64,000 bases of DNA from Solimonas sp. (GTDB taxonomy: Bacteria > Pseudomonadota > Gammaproteobacteria > Nevskiales > Nevskiaceae): NCBI GenBank assembly GCA_030149365.1, contig JASBRP010000045.1, forward strand, positions 1 to 64,000. Reading direction: 5' to 3'. Below, piece after piece: positions 1-9,745 of this stretch. Numbering within the stretch: the first letter of the stretch is position 1; every line of letters starts with the position of its first letter. Made by a program: the position numbers and the translations under genes. The notes beneath the pieces are model-generated. The model was not told the origin of the DNA, searched no databases, and saw only the letters and a list, made by a program, of their open reading frames with translations.

Positions 1-1
1 G

Positions 2-490
2 CCCCCGCCCCCCTACCCGCCGCGGGCGTCGGAACCCGCCCCAGCCCCCGCCCCGGTGGCCGAAGCCCCGACCCCGACGGCCGCGCCCCCCACGCCCGCG
101 GCCGCGAAGCCGGCCGCCAAGCCCGCAGCCAAGCCCGCCGAGAAGAAGGCCGCGCCGGCCGCCAAGGCCGTTGGCCCCTGGTGGGGCAACGGGTCTCCTA
201 ACGAGCTGTCGCTCGACTATGCCGGCTCCGCCGCCTACAAGAAGGCCGTGGTGCTGATGTTCAACGGCACCTTCGACAACGCCGACAGCGCCGACAAGAA
301 CATCAAGGTCAAGGACGCCGCGGGCAACGCCGTGTCCGGCAAGTGGGAGCTGGGCCCCACCAACAAGAAGATGCTGGTGTTCCCGGTCGCCAAGAATGGG
401 CGCTACACCGTGACGATCGGCAACGGCCTGACGGACCGCAACAACCGCACGCTGGGCAAGAAGCTGGCGGGGCCTGTGCAGGTGCAGTAA
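2..490 (+). CDS. C-terminal part of an Ala/Pro/Lys-rich protein with a beta-sandwich domain (5' end outside window)
   Basis: The reading frame is open to the left edge, so the start lies outside the window; a GTG at 56 is possible but has no ribosome binding site. The first 55 or so residues are a low-complexity Pro/Ala/Lys linker with repeats of AAKPAAKP. The last ~100 residues (from about GPWWGNGS) look like a small Ig-like or MG1-like beta domain ending in a YTVTIGNGL strand and stopping at 488-490. I do not recognise a defined family. The linker suggests a surface or envelope protein carrying a terminal binding module, but that is inference. A strong terminator follows 20 bases later, so this is the last gene of its transcript. 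Confidence 0.6.
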   Translation, partial: PPPPYPPRASEPAPAPAPVAEAPTPTAAPPTPAAAKPAAKPAAKPAEKKAAPAAKAVGPWWGNGSPNELSLDYAGSAAYKKAVVLMFNGTFDNADSADKNIKVKDAAGNAVSGKWELGPTNKKMLVFPVAKNGRYTVTIGNGLTDRNNRTLGKKLAGPVQVQ

Positions 491-510
491 GCGCAAGCGT
501 CAGCAACAAA

Positions 511-547
511 AAAGCGGCGGACTGGAAACGGTCCGCCGCTTTTTCTT
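511..547 (+). terminator. Rho-independent terminator
   Basis: The arms AGCGGCGGAC (513-522) and GTCCGCCGCT (531-540) form a perfect 10-bp stem with an 8-base loop, followed by TTTTCTTT. It ends the plus-strand gene to its left. The convergent DUF1329 gene ends at 574, and the A-rich stretch on the other side (about 508-513) could let the same hairpin serve that gene too. Confidence 0.9.
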
Positions 548-573
548 TGGTCCCTGCTACGGCAAGTGAAGCC

Positions 574-1926
574 CTACTTCCCCTCCTTGAACCGCTTCTG
601 CAAATCCTCCGGCGTGAAGTAATCCACCGAGGGCGTCGCCCCCGCCCCCGGCGAAACCAGACCGGATACCAAATAGCGCCCGATGTCGAACTGGTACACC
701 AGTTCGGCCGACGCCACGGTCGCCTTGAGCTGAGGGTCATAGGCCAGGTGCGCCTCCTGGAACTGGTAGGCCTGGTCGTAGACGTCCAGCAGGTCCACGG
801 CAGCGATCTGCCAGCTGTCCTCGTCGATGTAGAAGATGCGCTTGCGCACCGGGTGCGCGGAGCCCTTCTTCAGTGCCGCCTCCACCACCCAGACCCGGTG
901 CAGCTCGTAGCGAGGCCACTCCTGGTCGATGTGCCAGGGCTTCACCAGCCTGCTGAAGTCGCCCTTGTCGGCTCCGGCGACGCTGCGCGGGCTGTTGTAG
1001 GGGATCAGCAATTCGCGCTTGCCGGCCAGCTTCCAGCTGTAGCGCTCCAGCGTGCCGTTGAACATGTCCATCTGGTCGTAGAACTGCAGACCCTCGGCGC
1101 CCGGCGTGAAGTTGTCGCAGCAGGCGCTGGGGTCGCGGCGCATGCGCGGCTGCTTCTGGCTGGCGATCCAGGCCATGCGCCCCTCGGTGCCGGTGCCGCT
1201 GCGCTCGCGGATCAGCTGCTCCGTGCCGGCCAGGCGCGGTGGTGCCATGGTTTCAGTCGCCAGCTGCCAGAGGTCGCGGCTGTTGGGGTCCAGCAGCTGC
1301 GGCCGTCCGGGATTGGCGTAGCTGAAGCGATAGTCCTCGCGCACCCGCGTGGCCTGGAACTGCCCCTTGGGGTCCACCACGAGGTTATTGTTGATGCGCG
1401 ACAGCGCCTCGCCACGCCAGCGCAGCTTGTGGTTCCAGATCGCCTCGGCACCGCTCTTGGGAATCGGGAATGGAAATCCAAGGATGCAGCCGACGGGATC
1501 GTCGCTGCCGGCGAGCTTGCAGCGCTGCGCGTTGAGCAGGCTGGCCTTCTCGATGCCCTCCGGCCAGCGCACCGTGCGGCGCGAGGGGTACACGCGCATG
1601 GAGTAGGTGTTGTACTCCTGCAGCAGCTTCATGTGCCCTTCCGTGAGCCAGTCACGGAAGCGGTTCATGTTGTCGATGGTGATGACGAACATCGGTGCGC
1701 CCGGCTCGGCATCGCCCAGTTCCATCAGCTTGCCCGCGGCAGCCGGCTGGCCACGGTCGAGCCCCCAGGCCGGCAAGGTGCCGTCGGCATTGCCGGCGCG
1801 CTCGGCGCCCACCGGCGTCAGGGCAGCGCCCAGGGCAGCGGACTCGGCGGCAGGGACAGCGGCCAGCACCGGCCAGGCACCAAGGCTCAGGCCCACGGCC
1901 AGCAGGGCCCGCGGCAGGGTTCTCAT
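574..1926 (-). CDS. DUF1329 family outer-membrane-associated protein
   Basis: This 450-residue protein starts at an ATG (1926-1924) preceded by a strong GGAGGAG site. It has a classic signal peptide (hydrophobic core LLAVGLSLG, cleavage near VLAA). The body matches DUF1329, including a conserved CCDNFTPGAEGLQFYD segment and the ending VDYFTPEDLQKRF. DUF1329 proteins have a LolA/LppX-like fold and are often encoded next to DUF1302 proteins and lipid, steroid or alkane degradation genes; exact function is unknown. Here the upstream neighbour on the same strand is an alpha/beta hydrolase 119 bases away, in keeping with lipid or hydrophobic-substrate metabolism. Length is normal for the family (about 450). 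Confidence 0.85.
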   Translation of the reverse strand: MRTLPRALLAVGLSLGAWPVLAAVPAAESAALGAALTPVGAERAGNADGTLPAWGLDRGQPAAAGKLMELGDAEPGAPMFVITIDNMNRFRDWLTEGHMKLLQEYNTYSMRVYPSRRTVRWPEGIEKASLLNAQRCKLAGSDDPVGCILGFPFPIPKSGAEAIWNHKLRWRGEALSRINNNLVVDPKGQFQATRVREDYRFSYANPGRPQLLDPNSRDLWQLATETMAPPRLAGTEQLIRERSGTGTEGRMAWIASQKQPRMRRDPSACCDNFTPGAEGLQFYDQMDMFNGTLERYSWKLAGKRELLIPYNSPRSVAGADKGDFSRLVKPWHIDQEWPRYELHRVWVVEAALKKGSAHPVRKRIFYIDEDSWQIAAVDLLDVYDQAYQFQEAHLAYDPQLKATVASAELVYQFDIGRYLVSGLVSPGAGATPSVDYFTPEDLQKRFKEGK

Positions 1927-2045
1927 CGTCGTTCTCCTCCCGAGCAACCGTCGGCCCGGGCGGGCGCGCGGCGCATTCGTAGTAATGCCCGGGATTCTGC
2001 CACCAATGCAACAGTGGCCAATGGCTGGCTCGACAGCCGCGCCTG

Positions 2046-2936
2046 TCAGCCTTGCCGGCGCTTGGCCCGGCGCTGGGGCCTGGGGGTCTCCCGGCCCTCG
2101 GCCACCTCTTTCAGGAAATCGCTGATCTGCGGCCACACCCGCTCCGGGTGCAGGCGCATCTCCAGGATGTGCCTGGCCGGCAGCAGGCGCGCACCCGGTA
2201 TCTGCCGCGCCAGGGACTCGGAGTCCTGGTAGCCGTGCAGCTTGTCGCCGCCGTGGCCGATCACCAGGGTCGGCACACCAATGGCCTTGCGCACCGCCAC
2301 CGGCGGCACCAGCGGCCCCACCAGCACGCCGTGCAGGATCGCCGCGACGTTGCGCGGCGGCAGGCTGGCGGCACTGTGCAGCGTCGCCAGCAGGTCGTTG
2401 CGCGGGCGCTTCATGGCCGCGAAGCGCCGCGCCATCCAGGCGTAGGGCCGCTCGGCATAGCGCGTGGCGATCAGCACCGGCCCCAGCAGGAACGCCGCCC
2501 AGGGCGTGGACCACTCCATGACCGGCATCTCCAGGAACAAGCCCAGCAGCCGCTCCGGCGCCTTCTGGGCGACGTGCAGCGCCGTGATGGACCCCAGCGA
2601 CATGCCGCCGACCAAGGCCTTGTCGATTCCGAAGTGATCCAGGGCCGCGATCACCTGGTCGGCGTAGAACTCGGCGCGGTGCTCCTTGGGATCGGTGGTG
2701 CGATCGCTGCGGCCATGGCCCAGCAGGTCCAGCAGGATCACGCGGTAACCCTCGGCGGCCATGCGCCGCGCGATGCCGCGATTGATACCGGCGTCGAGCA
2801 GGATGCCATGCACCAGCAGGGCCGGCACGCCATCCGGCTCGCCCCAGGCCTCGTAGGCCAGGCGGTACGGTCCAAAGGCGAAATAGCCGCTGCGCACCGG
2901 CGCCAACGCCGGCCGGTTCGATTCCTTGCTGCTCAT
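2046..2936 (-). CDS. Alpha/beta hydrolase
   Basis: This is a 296-residue single-domain alpha/beta hydrolase. The oxyanion motif is LLVHGILLD (residues 41-48), the nucleophile elbow GMSLGS has Ser113, the acid is probably Asp231 in GHGGDKLHG, and the base His256 in PARHILEMR. There is no signal peptide, so it is cytoplasmic. The ATG at 2936 has a GGGAG site six bases upstream. The C-terminus is a basic tail (RPQRRAKRRQG). It lies between DUF1329 and a TetR gene on the same strand; gaps of about 120 bases on both sides make separate transcripts possible. Substrate cannot be told from sequence; esterase, lipase or dienelactone-type activities are all possible. Confidence 0.85.
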   Translation of the reverse strand: MSSKESNRPALAPVRSGYFAFGPYRLAYEAWGEPDGVPALLVHGILLDAGINRGIARRMAAEGYRVILLDLLGHGRSDRTTDPKEHRAEFYADQVIAALDHFGIDKALVGGMSLGSITALHVAQKAPERLLGLFLEMPVMEWSTPWAAFLLGPVLIATRYAERPYAWMARRFAAMKRPRNDLLATLHSAASLPPRNVAAILHGVLVGPLVPPVAVRKAIGVPTLVIGHGGDKLHGYQDSESLARQIPGARLLPARHILEMRLHPERVWPQISDFLKEVAEGRETPRPQRRAKRRQG

Positions 2937-3056
2937 CTTGGGCTCCCTGGCCGTTCTATGGACGGCTCATTGCAATGGATATGTCCTGCAGTCTGTCGCC
3001 TGCGCCGACCGCCGGCCTTGGTGGCGGCGCCAGCGGCCTGTGGCGCCGCAGCGCTG

Positions 3057-3695
3057 TCATTCGCGCGTCAGGAAGCTCATGCAGCTGTCGGTTACGGCCT
3101 CCACCGGCGCACCGAAGCCGGTGGACACCCAGCGCGTGCCGATGAACACCATGGCGCCCAGCACGCCGGTGGCGACCAGGCCCTTGCTGGCGCGGCGCGG
3201 CAGATCCCACTGCTTCTGCAACTGCAGCAGCGGAGCGAACTCCGGCCCCAGCGTCAGCATGAAACGGTTGGCCAGCCGGTCCATGTCCAGGCCGATACCG
3301 TAGATCTCGATCATCAGGATCCGCGTGACGCGCGGGTCCTTGCGCAGGAACTCCAGGTAGGCCCGCACCATGCGCCGCGCCAGCTGCTCGGGGTCCTCGC
3401 GCGGCCCGGCCAGCAAGGCCGCACGCAGATCGGCCACCAGCCGCCGCAGCAGCACGTCCACCATCGCCGCCATCAGTTCGTCGAGATCGGCGAAGGACTC
3501 GTAGAAGTAGCGCGGCGTGTAGCCGGCAGCGGCGCAGATCTCGCGCAGCGACACGTGGCGGATGCCGCGCGTGCCGAAGGCCTCGATCGCGGTGTCGATC
3601 AGCTTCTGCTGGCGTTCGGCGCGGCGCATTTCCTCGCTGACGCCGCGATAGACCCGCCCTGACCCGCCGGACACCGCCTGTGTCTGCTTTGACAT
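3057..3695 (-). CDS. TetR family transcriptional regulator
   Basis: The protein has 212 residues, normal for TetR. The N-terminal helix-turn-helix lies at about residues 30-72, with VSLREICAAAGYTPRYFYES as the recognition region; the rest is a helical ligand-binding and dimerisation domain. It is transcribed away from the alpha/beta hydrolase at 3764. The 68-base gap holds a perfect 8-2-8 palindrome (3720-3737) that is very likely its operator, so it probably represses itself and that hydrolase. The inducer is unknown; the neighbouring hydrolases and FadH suggest a fatty acyl or other hydrophobic compound, which is inference. Confidence 0.88.
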   Translation of the reverse strand: MSKQTQAVSGGSGRVYRGVSEEMRRAERQQKLIDTAIEAFGTRGIRHVSLREICAAAGYTPRYFYESFADLDELMAAMVDVLLRRLVADLRAALLAGPREDPEQLARRMVRAYLEFLRKDPRVTRILMIEIYGIGLDMDRLANRFMLTLGPEFAPLLQLQKQWDLPRRASKGLVATGVLGAMVFIGTRWVSTGFGAPVEAVTDSCMSFLTRE

Positions 3696-3723
3696 TGACA
3701 GCGATCATCACCAATGATTTGAT
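3695..3723 (+). promoter_or_regulatory. Possible sigma70 promoter for the hydrolase at 3764
   Basis: TTGACA at 3695-3700 is a perfect -35 element. A 17-base spacer leads to TTTGAT (3718-3723), a weak -10 matching the consensus at four of six positions. The -10 overlaps the TetR palindrome, so repressor binding there would block initiation. Confidence 0.4.
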
Positions 3724-3737
3724 AACGGACGTTATCA
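3720..3737. promoter_or_regulatory. TetR-type operator palindrome
   Basis: TGATAACG (3720-3727), GA, CGTTATCA (3730-3737) form a perfect 8-bp inverted repeat in the gap between the divergent TetR gene and hydrolase gene. Position and symmetry are typical for an autoregulated TetR operator. Confidence 0.75.
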
Positions 3738-3763
3738 CATTTATCCAGCACGACAAACGTCCG

Positions 3764-4636
3764 ATGAACACGCAGGCATGGGGAGATTTCCATGTGCAAG
3801 CCCTGCAGCCCCAGGCTGCGGACGGCGGCCACTGCTCCCTGCTGCGCGTGAGCCTGCCCGGCCAGCCCGCCGGCGTGCCGCTGGTGATGCTCCCCGGCAT
3901 GTTCAGCAACCGGCATTTCTGGCTCTCGCCAAAGGGCGTGGGCCTGGCGGGCTTCCTGTGCCGCGCCGGCTACGAGCCCTGGCTGGTGGAGCGCCGCGGC
4001 ATCGGCTTGGCCAAGGGCTCCGCCGGTCGTCGCGGCCTGCAGGAGCACATCGCGCAGGACCTGCCACGCGTGCAGGCCACCGTGCGGGAGCACAACCCGC
4101 GTCCGGCATTCTGGTGCGGTCATTCCTTCGGCGGCGTCATGGCGACGCTGGCGGCGGCGGAAACCCTGGATGCGAGCTTGGTGGCCGGGCTGGTGCTGTT
4201 CGCTGCGCAATGCGAGGTCGGCAAGAACGGCCTGACCCCGCCGTACAACCTGTTCACGCGCGGCATCTCGCGCCTGCTTGGCCGATTTCCCGCCCGCCGC
4301 TTCGGCATGGGCCCCGAGGACGAGGACCCCGCCGCCATCGACGATGCCTGCCGCATCGTCACCGTTGCCCAGCGCGACGGCAGCATGGCCCGGCGCCTGG
4401 CGCCGCTACAGTGCCCGGTGCTCGGCTTCGGTGGTGGCGCGGACCGCGTCGATCCGCCCGCAGGCTGCCAGCGCTTCATCGGACACATGAGTGCCGGCGA
4501 CAAGACCTGGGTGCTGTTGTCGCGGGCCCAGGGCTATTCGCAGGACTACGATCACCCCGGCATCGTCGTGGCGCGTGCCGCGCAGGACGAGGTCTGGCCG
4601 CAGGTGCTGCGCTGGCTGCAGTCGCGCCACCGATAG
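3764..4636 (+). CDS. Alpha/beta hydrolase, divergent from TetR
   Basis: This is a 290-residue alpha/beta hydrolase starting at ATG 3764 (MNTQAWGDF). Features: VMLPGMFSNRHFW near residues 41-53 (oxyanion region), the nucleophile elbow CGHSFGG with Ser121, a likely acid Asp227 in GGGADRVD, and a base His264 in YDHPG. It has no signal peptide. An upstream in-frame ATG at 3680 exists but would run through the operator and lacks a ribosome site, so the shorter form is preferred. It is divergent from the TetR gene and 66 bases upstream of fadH, with which it may be co-transcribed, suggesting a role in acyl or lipid substrate release. Substrate unknown. Confidence 0.85.
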   Translation: MNTQAWGDFHVQALQPQAADGGHCSLLRVSLPGQPAGVPLVMLPGMFSNRHFWLSPKGVGLAGFLCRAGYEPWLVERRGIGLAKGSAGRRGLQEHIAQDLPRVQATVREHNPRPAFWCGHSFGGVMATLAAAETLDASLVAGLVLFAAQCEVGKNGLTPPYNLFTRGISRLLGRFPARRFGMGPEDEDPAAIDDACRIVTVAQRDGSMARRLAPLQCPVLGFGGGADRVDPPAGCQRFIGHMSAGDKTWVLLSRAQGYSQDYDHPGIVVARAAQDEVWPQVLRWLQSRHR

Positions 4637-6739
<2,103 letters not shown>

Positions 6740-6754
6740 GCGACGCCGTACATG

Positions 6755-6787
6755 GGGCGCCGGCCATCGCGGCCGGCGCCCTTTTTC
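6755..6787 (+). terminator. Rho-independent terminator after fadH
   Basis: GGGCGCCGGCC (6755-6765) and GGCCGGCGCCC (6771-6781) make an 11-bp stem with loop ATCGC, followed by TTTTT. It overlaps the last bases of the convergent quinone reductase gene. Confidence 0.9.
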
Positions 6788-7376
6788 ATGCGCGCGACGC
6801 CTGGCGCCCACCCTGTCGCCGCGCCCACTCCAGCCAGCGGGCGCGCTGCCCTGGCTTGGCGCTGCGCACCGGTCCAAAACTCTTCACCCGCACCGGGTGG
6901 ATGCCGCAGAACTCCAGCACGGTGCGCCGCATCTGCTCATGCCCCGGCTGGCGATAGAACCAGCGGTAGTACCAGGGCGGTGTGTCCATGGTGGTGATCA
7001 GCTGGGCACTGCGTCCGGCCAGCAGGCGGTCCCACCAGACCGAGTCGCGGCGGTAGCGGAAGGCGAAGCCCGGCAGCAGCACGCGATCGAGGAAGCCCTT
7101 CAGCAGGGCAGGCATCGCGCCCCACCAGATCGGGTAGACGAACACCAGGTGCTGGGCCCACAGCAGCTCCTGCTGCGCGGCGGCAAGGTCCGGCTCCAGT
7201 GGCTGCGCTTCCCGATAACCCTGGCGCAGTATCGGATCGAAGCTCAAGCCTCCCAGGTCCAGCCGGCGTACTTCGGCTCCCGATTGCCGGGCCCCATCCG
7301 CATAGCTCGCAGCCAGGGCATGGCAAAGGCTGTCTTCGGCGGGATGGGCCAGGATGACGAGTACACGTGAACTCAA
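6786..7376 (-). CDS. NAD(P)H dehydrogenase (quinone) / flavodoxin-like oxidoreductase
   Basis: The 196-residue protein has the Flavodoxin_2 fold of NQO1/KefF/MdaB-type FAD or FMN quinone reductases: VLVILAHPAEDS at the N-terminus, the FVYPIWWGAMPALLKGFLDR segment (about 80-98), and a TTMDTPPWYYRW loop that contacts flavin. It reduces quinones by two electrons. The start is a TTG at 7376 with GGAG seven bases upstream; no ATG is available nearby. The leader carries a hairpin that buries this GGAG (7380-7402) and a MerR-type spacer palindrome (7413-7428). It lies 54 bases downstream of a MerR gene on the same strand, so it is the probable target of that regulator. Confidence 0.85.
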   Translation of the reverse strand: MSSRVLVILAHPAEDSLCHALAASYADGARQSGAEVRRLDLGGLSFDPILRQGYREAQPLEPDLAAAQQELLWAQHLVFVYPIWWGAMPALLKGFLDRVLLPGFAFRYRRDSVWWDRLLAGRSAQLITTMDTPPWYYRWFYRQPGHEQMRRTVLEFCGIHPVRVKSFGPVRSAKPGQRARWLEWARRQGGRQASRA

Positions 7377-7379
7377 AGG

Positions 7380-7402
7380 GCAGCTCCTGCGACGGGAGCT
7401 GC
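7380..7402 (-). promoter_or_regulatory. Hairpin masking the ribosome binding site of the quinone reductase
   Basis: GCAGCTCC (7380-7387) and GGAGCTGC (7395-7402) form a perfect 8-bp stem with a 7-base loop. On the minus-strand mRNA the GGAG used for the TTG start at 7376 lies inside this stem. Translation may therefore be limited unless the stem is opened. No experimental support; seen only as sequence. Confidence 0.5.
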
Positions 7403-7403
7403 A

Positions 7404-7434
7404 GCTTGCAGCCTGCCCCTAGGGGCAGAGTCAA
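7404..7434 (-). promoter_or_regulatory. MerR-family type promoter/operator
   Basis: On the minus strand TTGACT (7434-7429) is followed by a perfect 16-bp palindrome, CTGCCCCTAGGGGCAG (7428-7413), in the spacer position. That layout is typical of CueR/HmrR/SoxR targets with 19-20 bp spacers. The -10 (around 7409-7404, GCAAGC) is a poor match, so exact promoter placement is uncertain. The TGA stop of the MerR gene lies inside the -35 hexamer. Confidence 0.6.
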
Positions 7435-7820
7435 GCGGCGCGGCGCACCTCGGGCTGCGCGCAGTCTCCCGCGCTGCTACCCAGGCAGCCTCGGGTCTCG
7501 GCCTCCACGGCCTGCAGCTGCAGGTCCAGCGCCTGTAATCGCTGGATTTCCGCGGCGACCTGCCGGCGCTTCTCGACCAGGGCCTGCAGGACCCTGGCCC
7601 AGTCGGGCTCGCCATCGGCCGGATACAGGCCGCGCAGCTCCGCCAGGCGGAAGCCCAGGGCCAGCGCCTGGCGGACCAGGCGCACGAACATCAGGTCACG
7701 CTCGCTGTACTGGCGATAACTGCCCTGCCGCGGCACCGCCGGGAGGATGCCCAGCAATTCGTAGTGACGGATGGCCTTGGGCGTGGTGCCCGCCTGCCGC
7801 GCGATGTCGCCGATTCGCAT
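7431..7820 (-). CDS. MerR family regulator with CueR-like C-x7-C metal loop
   Basis: A 129-residue regulator starting at ATG 7820 with GGAGG four bases upstream. Residues 1-70 form the MerR winged helix (IGDIARQAGTTPKAIRHYE, then SYRQY). Residues 72-110 form the dimerisation coiled coil. The C-terminal loop is GCLGSSAGDC, with Cys112 and Cys120: a C-x7-C pair at exactly the positions of the Cu(I)/Ag(I) sensor CueR. No copper pump or chaperone is nearby; the adjacent target is a quinone reductase, behind a MerR-type palindrome. The ligand could be a monovalent metal or the cysteines could sense oxidants or quinones; the sequence alone does not decide. Confidence 0.85.
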   Translation of the reverse strand: MRIGDIARQAGTTPKAIRHYELLGILPAVPRQGSYRQYSERDLMFVRLVRQALALGFRLAELRGLYPADGEPDWARVLQALVEKRRQVAAEIQRLQALDLQLQAVEAETRGCLGSSAGDCAQPEVRRAA

Positions 7821-7896
7821 GCCGCCTCCCGATGGATCGGGGGCGATTATCGCCTTGCCGTGACGTCTCGTCGCCCAGGCAAGGCGATCACCATGC

Positions 7897-8475
7897 TCAG
7901 CCGGGATTGGTCGCCTGCCGGACCTCCGGCGCCGCAGCCGCCGCCGGCAGCTCCGCGGGCCGCCCCTTGGTGCGCAGGGCACGACGCAGGCGACCATCGG
8001 CATCGACCAGGACATCCACTTTCGACAACTGGCCTTCGTCGTCGTGATGGGCCACCAGCAGGCGCGCCTGCTGCCAGGTACCGAGCTTGTCCGCCGGCAG
8101 ATTGAGTGATTCCGCCACCGTCTCCAGGCTGACACCGCGATCCCCTCCTCGGCGGTGATGCGCGTGTCGACGGCGGTAGATCGCCAGGTACAGCATGCTC
8201 CCGGCCATCAGCAGCGCCACGGAAAAGTACAATAGCAGCAACCAGCGGTTCTCGATCACCATCGGCAGCGAGAAGAAGTGCCGGTAGGCATACCAGCCCG
8301 CAAGCAGCCAGAACAGGATCAACAGCAGCGGCCGCAGGAAGTGCAGCCAGGCGAACATCCACACCGCACTGGGCGTGGCCTTGTTGTCCAGGAACGAGCT
8401 CATCGGAGCACGGGCGGCATCGATGATGGGCGGCTGCACCTCAAAGGCGTGCGGGTCCTTGATCGGCTCAGGCAT
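7897..8475 (-). CDS. pgaD: PgaD-like inner-membrane subunit of the poly-GlcNAc synthase
   Basis: A 192-residue protein whose ATG at 8475 overlaps the pgaC stop by 8 bases, with GAGGAG six bases upstream. It has two transmembrane helices (about residues 40-60 and 78-98) as in PgaD, which with PgaC makes poly-beta-1,6-N-acetylglucosamine and receives the c-di-GMP signal in E. coli. It is longer than E. coli PgaD (137 residues): the extra C-terminal ~80 residues form a soluble region starting RGVSLETVAESLNLPADK, of unknown role. Assignment rests mainly on position after pgaC and topology, as PgaD sequences are poorly conserved. Confidence 0.75.
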   Translation of the reverse strand: MPEPIKDPHAFEVQPPIIDAARAPMSSFLDNKATPSAVWMFAWLHFLRPLLLILFWLLAGWYAYRHFFSLPMVIENRWLLLLYFSVALLMAGSMLYLAIYRRRHAHHRRGGDRGVSLETVAESLNLPADKLGTWQQARLLVAHHDDEGQLSKVDVLVDADGRLRRALRTKGRPAELPAAAAAPEVRQATNPG

Positions 8476-9742
8476 TGGAAACTCCTCGGTCGGGGCTGGA
8501 CCAGACGGCACGACGGCCCTGCGGACGCAGCAGTACGGCAGGCACGGCGATCACCGCCGTGATCATGTTGATCATCCAGAACGCCGCGGGGTACCAGCTG
8601 CTCCACAGGAAGTAACGCAGCAGGTTCACGTCGTAGCGCCGGTCGATCCACAGGCTGACGAGCATCTGCAGCATGCAGCTGATGCCCAGCAGCATGCCGT
8701 GCCAGGCCGGCAGGAAGCTCACCTGCCAGACACCGCCCAGGTCGAAATAGCGCTCCGCCACCGACAGTACCAGCACGGTGAACATGGCATAGGCCCAGAG
8801 AACGCTGGCCAGGTACTCGGCCCAGATCGGCCACATGCGCCAGTTCTTCGGCTTGAGCACCGCCACCGAATATTTCTGCAGCGCCTGAACGCCGCCCATG
8901 GCCCAGCGCAGGCGCTGGCGGAACAGGCCGCGAACGGTCTCCGGCATCAGGATCCAGCACAGCGCGCGCGGCTCGAAGCGCAGCGCCCAACCGGAGAGCT
9001 GCAGCTTCCAGCTGATGTCGATGTCCTCGGTCAGCATGTCCGGACTCCACAGCCCGACGTCCAGCAGCGCTTCCTTGCGGAACATCACCACCACGCCCGA
9101 AACCGTGAACAGGCGGCTGAACAGCTGCTGCGTGCGCTTGATCAGGCCGATGGTCGAGGAGAACTCACCCACCTGCATGCGCCCCAGCAGCGTGGTGCGT
9201 GTGCGGATGCGCGGATTGCCGGTGACGGCGCCGACGTCCGCCGACTGCAGCATCGGCCGCAACAGCCAGCTGATCGCATCTCGGTCCAGCATGGCATCGC
9301 CATCCAGGCCCAGGATGAAGTCACCCTTGGCCAGCGTGGTGCCGGTGATCAGGCCGATCGCCTTGCCCTGGTTGCCATCCTGATGGACCACGCGCAACTG
9401 CGGGTGACGCAATGCCAGACCGTCGAGAATGGTGCCGGTGTCGTCAGTGCTGCCATCGTCGATGGCGATGACTTCGTAGTCCGGATAGTTGAGCCGCAGC
9501 AGCGAGTCGATCACCTCGCGGACCGCGTATTCCTCGTTGTAGCAAGGCACCACGATCGAGACCTTCGGATGGCTGCGCAGCACGGGTGGCGTGCGCTTCT
9601 TGCCGGCGCCGCTCGCTTCGAAGTACAGGTAGTGCGCGATGCCGCCGGCCATCCACAGGTAGGCCATGAAGAAGGGATAGTAGAAGACGTAGTTGAACAG
9701 GAACGTGGCCAGACCTGCCCAGCTGAAGCTGAAGATATCCAT
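8468..9742 (-). CDS. pgaC: Poly-beta-1,6-N-acetylglucosamine synthase (GT2)
   Basis: The 424-residue GT2 glycosyltransferase polymerises UDP-GlcNAc and threads the chain through the inner membrane. An N-terminal helix pair (residues 8-42) precedes the catalytic domain: VVPCYNEE (64-71), AIDDGSTDD (93-101), the DGD metal motif (147-149), TED (238-240, catalytic base), and QRLRW (276-280). Several C-terminal helices follow (about 300-410). Second-last gene of the pgaABCD operon; pgaB ends 3 bases upstream. Length and motifs match PgaC/HmsR/IcaA. Confidence 0.93.
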   Translation of the reverse strand: MDIFSFSWAGLATFLFNYVFYYPFFMAYLWMAGGIAHYLYFEASGAGKKRTPPVLRSHPKVSIVVPCYNEEYAVREVIDSLLRLNYPDYEVIAIDDGSTDDTGTILDGLALRHPQLRVVHQDGNQGKAIGLITGTTLAKGDFILGLDGDAMLDRDAISWLLRPMLQSADVGAVTGNPRIRTRTTLLGRMQVGEFSSTIGLIKRTQQLFSRLFTVSGVVVMFRKEALLDVGLWSPDMLTEDIDISWKLQLSGWALRFEPRALCWILMPETVRGLFRQRLRWAMGGVQALQKYSVAVLKPKNWRMWPIWAEYLASVLWAYAMFTVLVLSVAERYFDLGGVWQVSFLPAWHGMLLGISCMLQMLVSLWIDRRYDVNLLRYFLWSSWYPAAFWMINMITAVIAVPAVLLRPQGRRAVWSSPDRGVSNA

Positions 9743-9745
9743 GGC

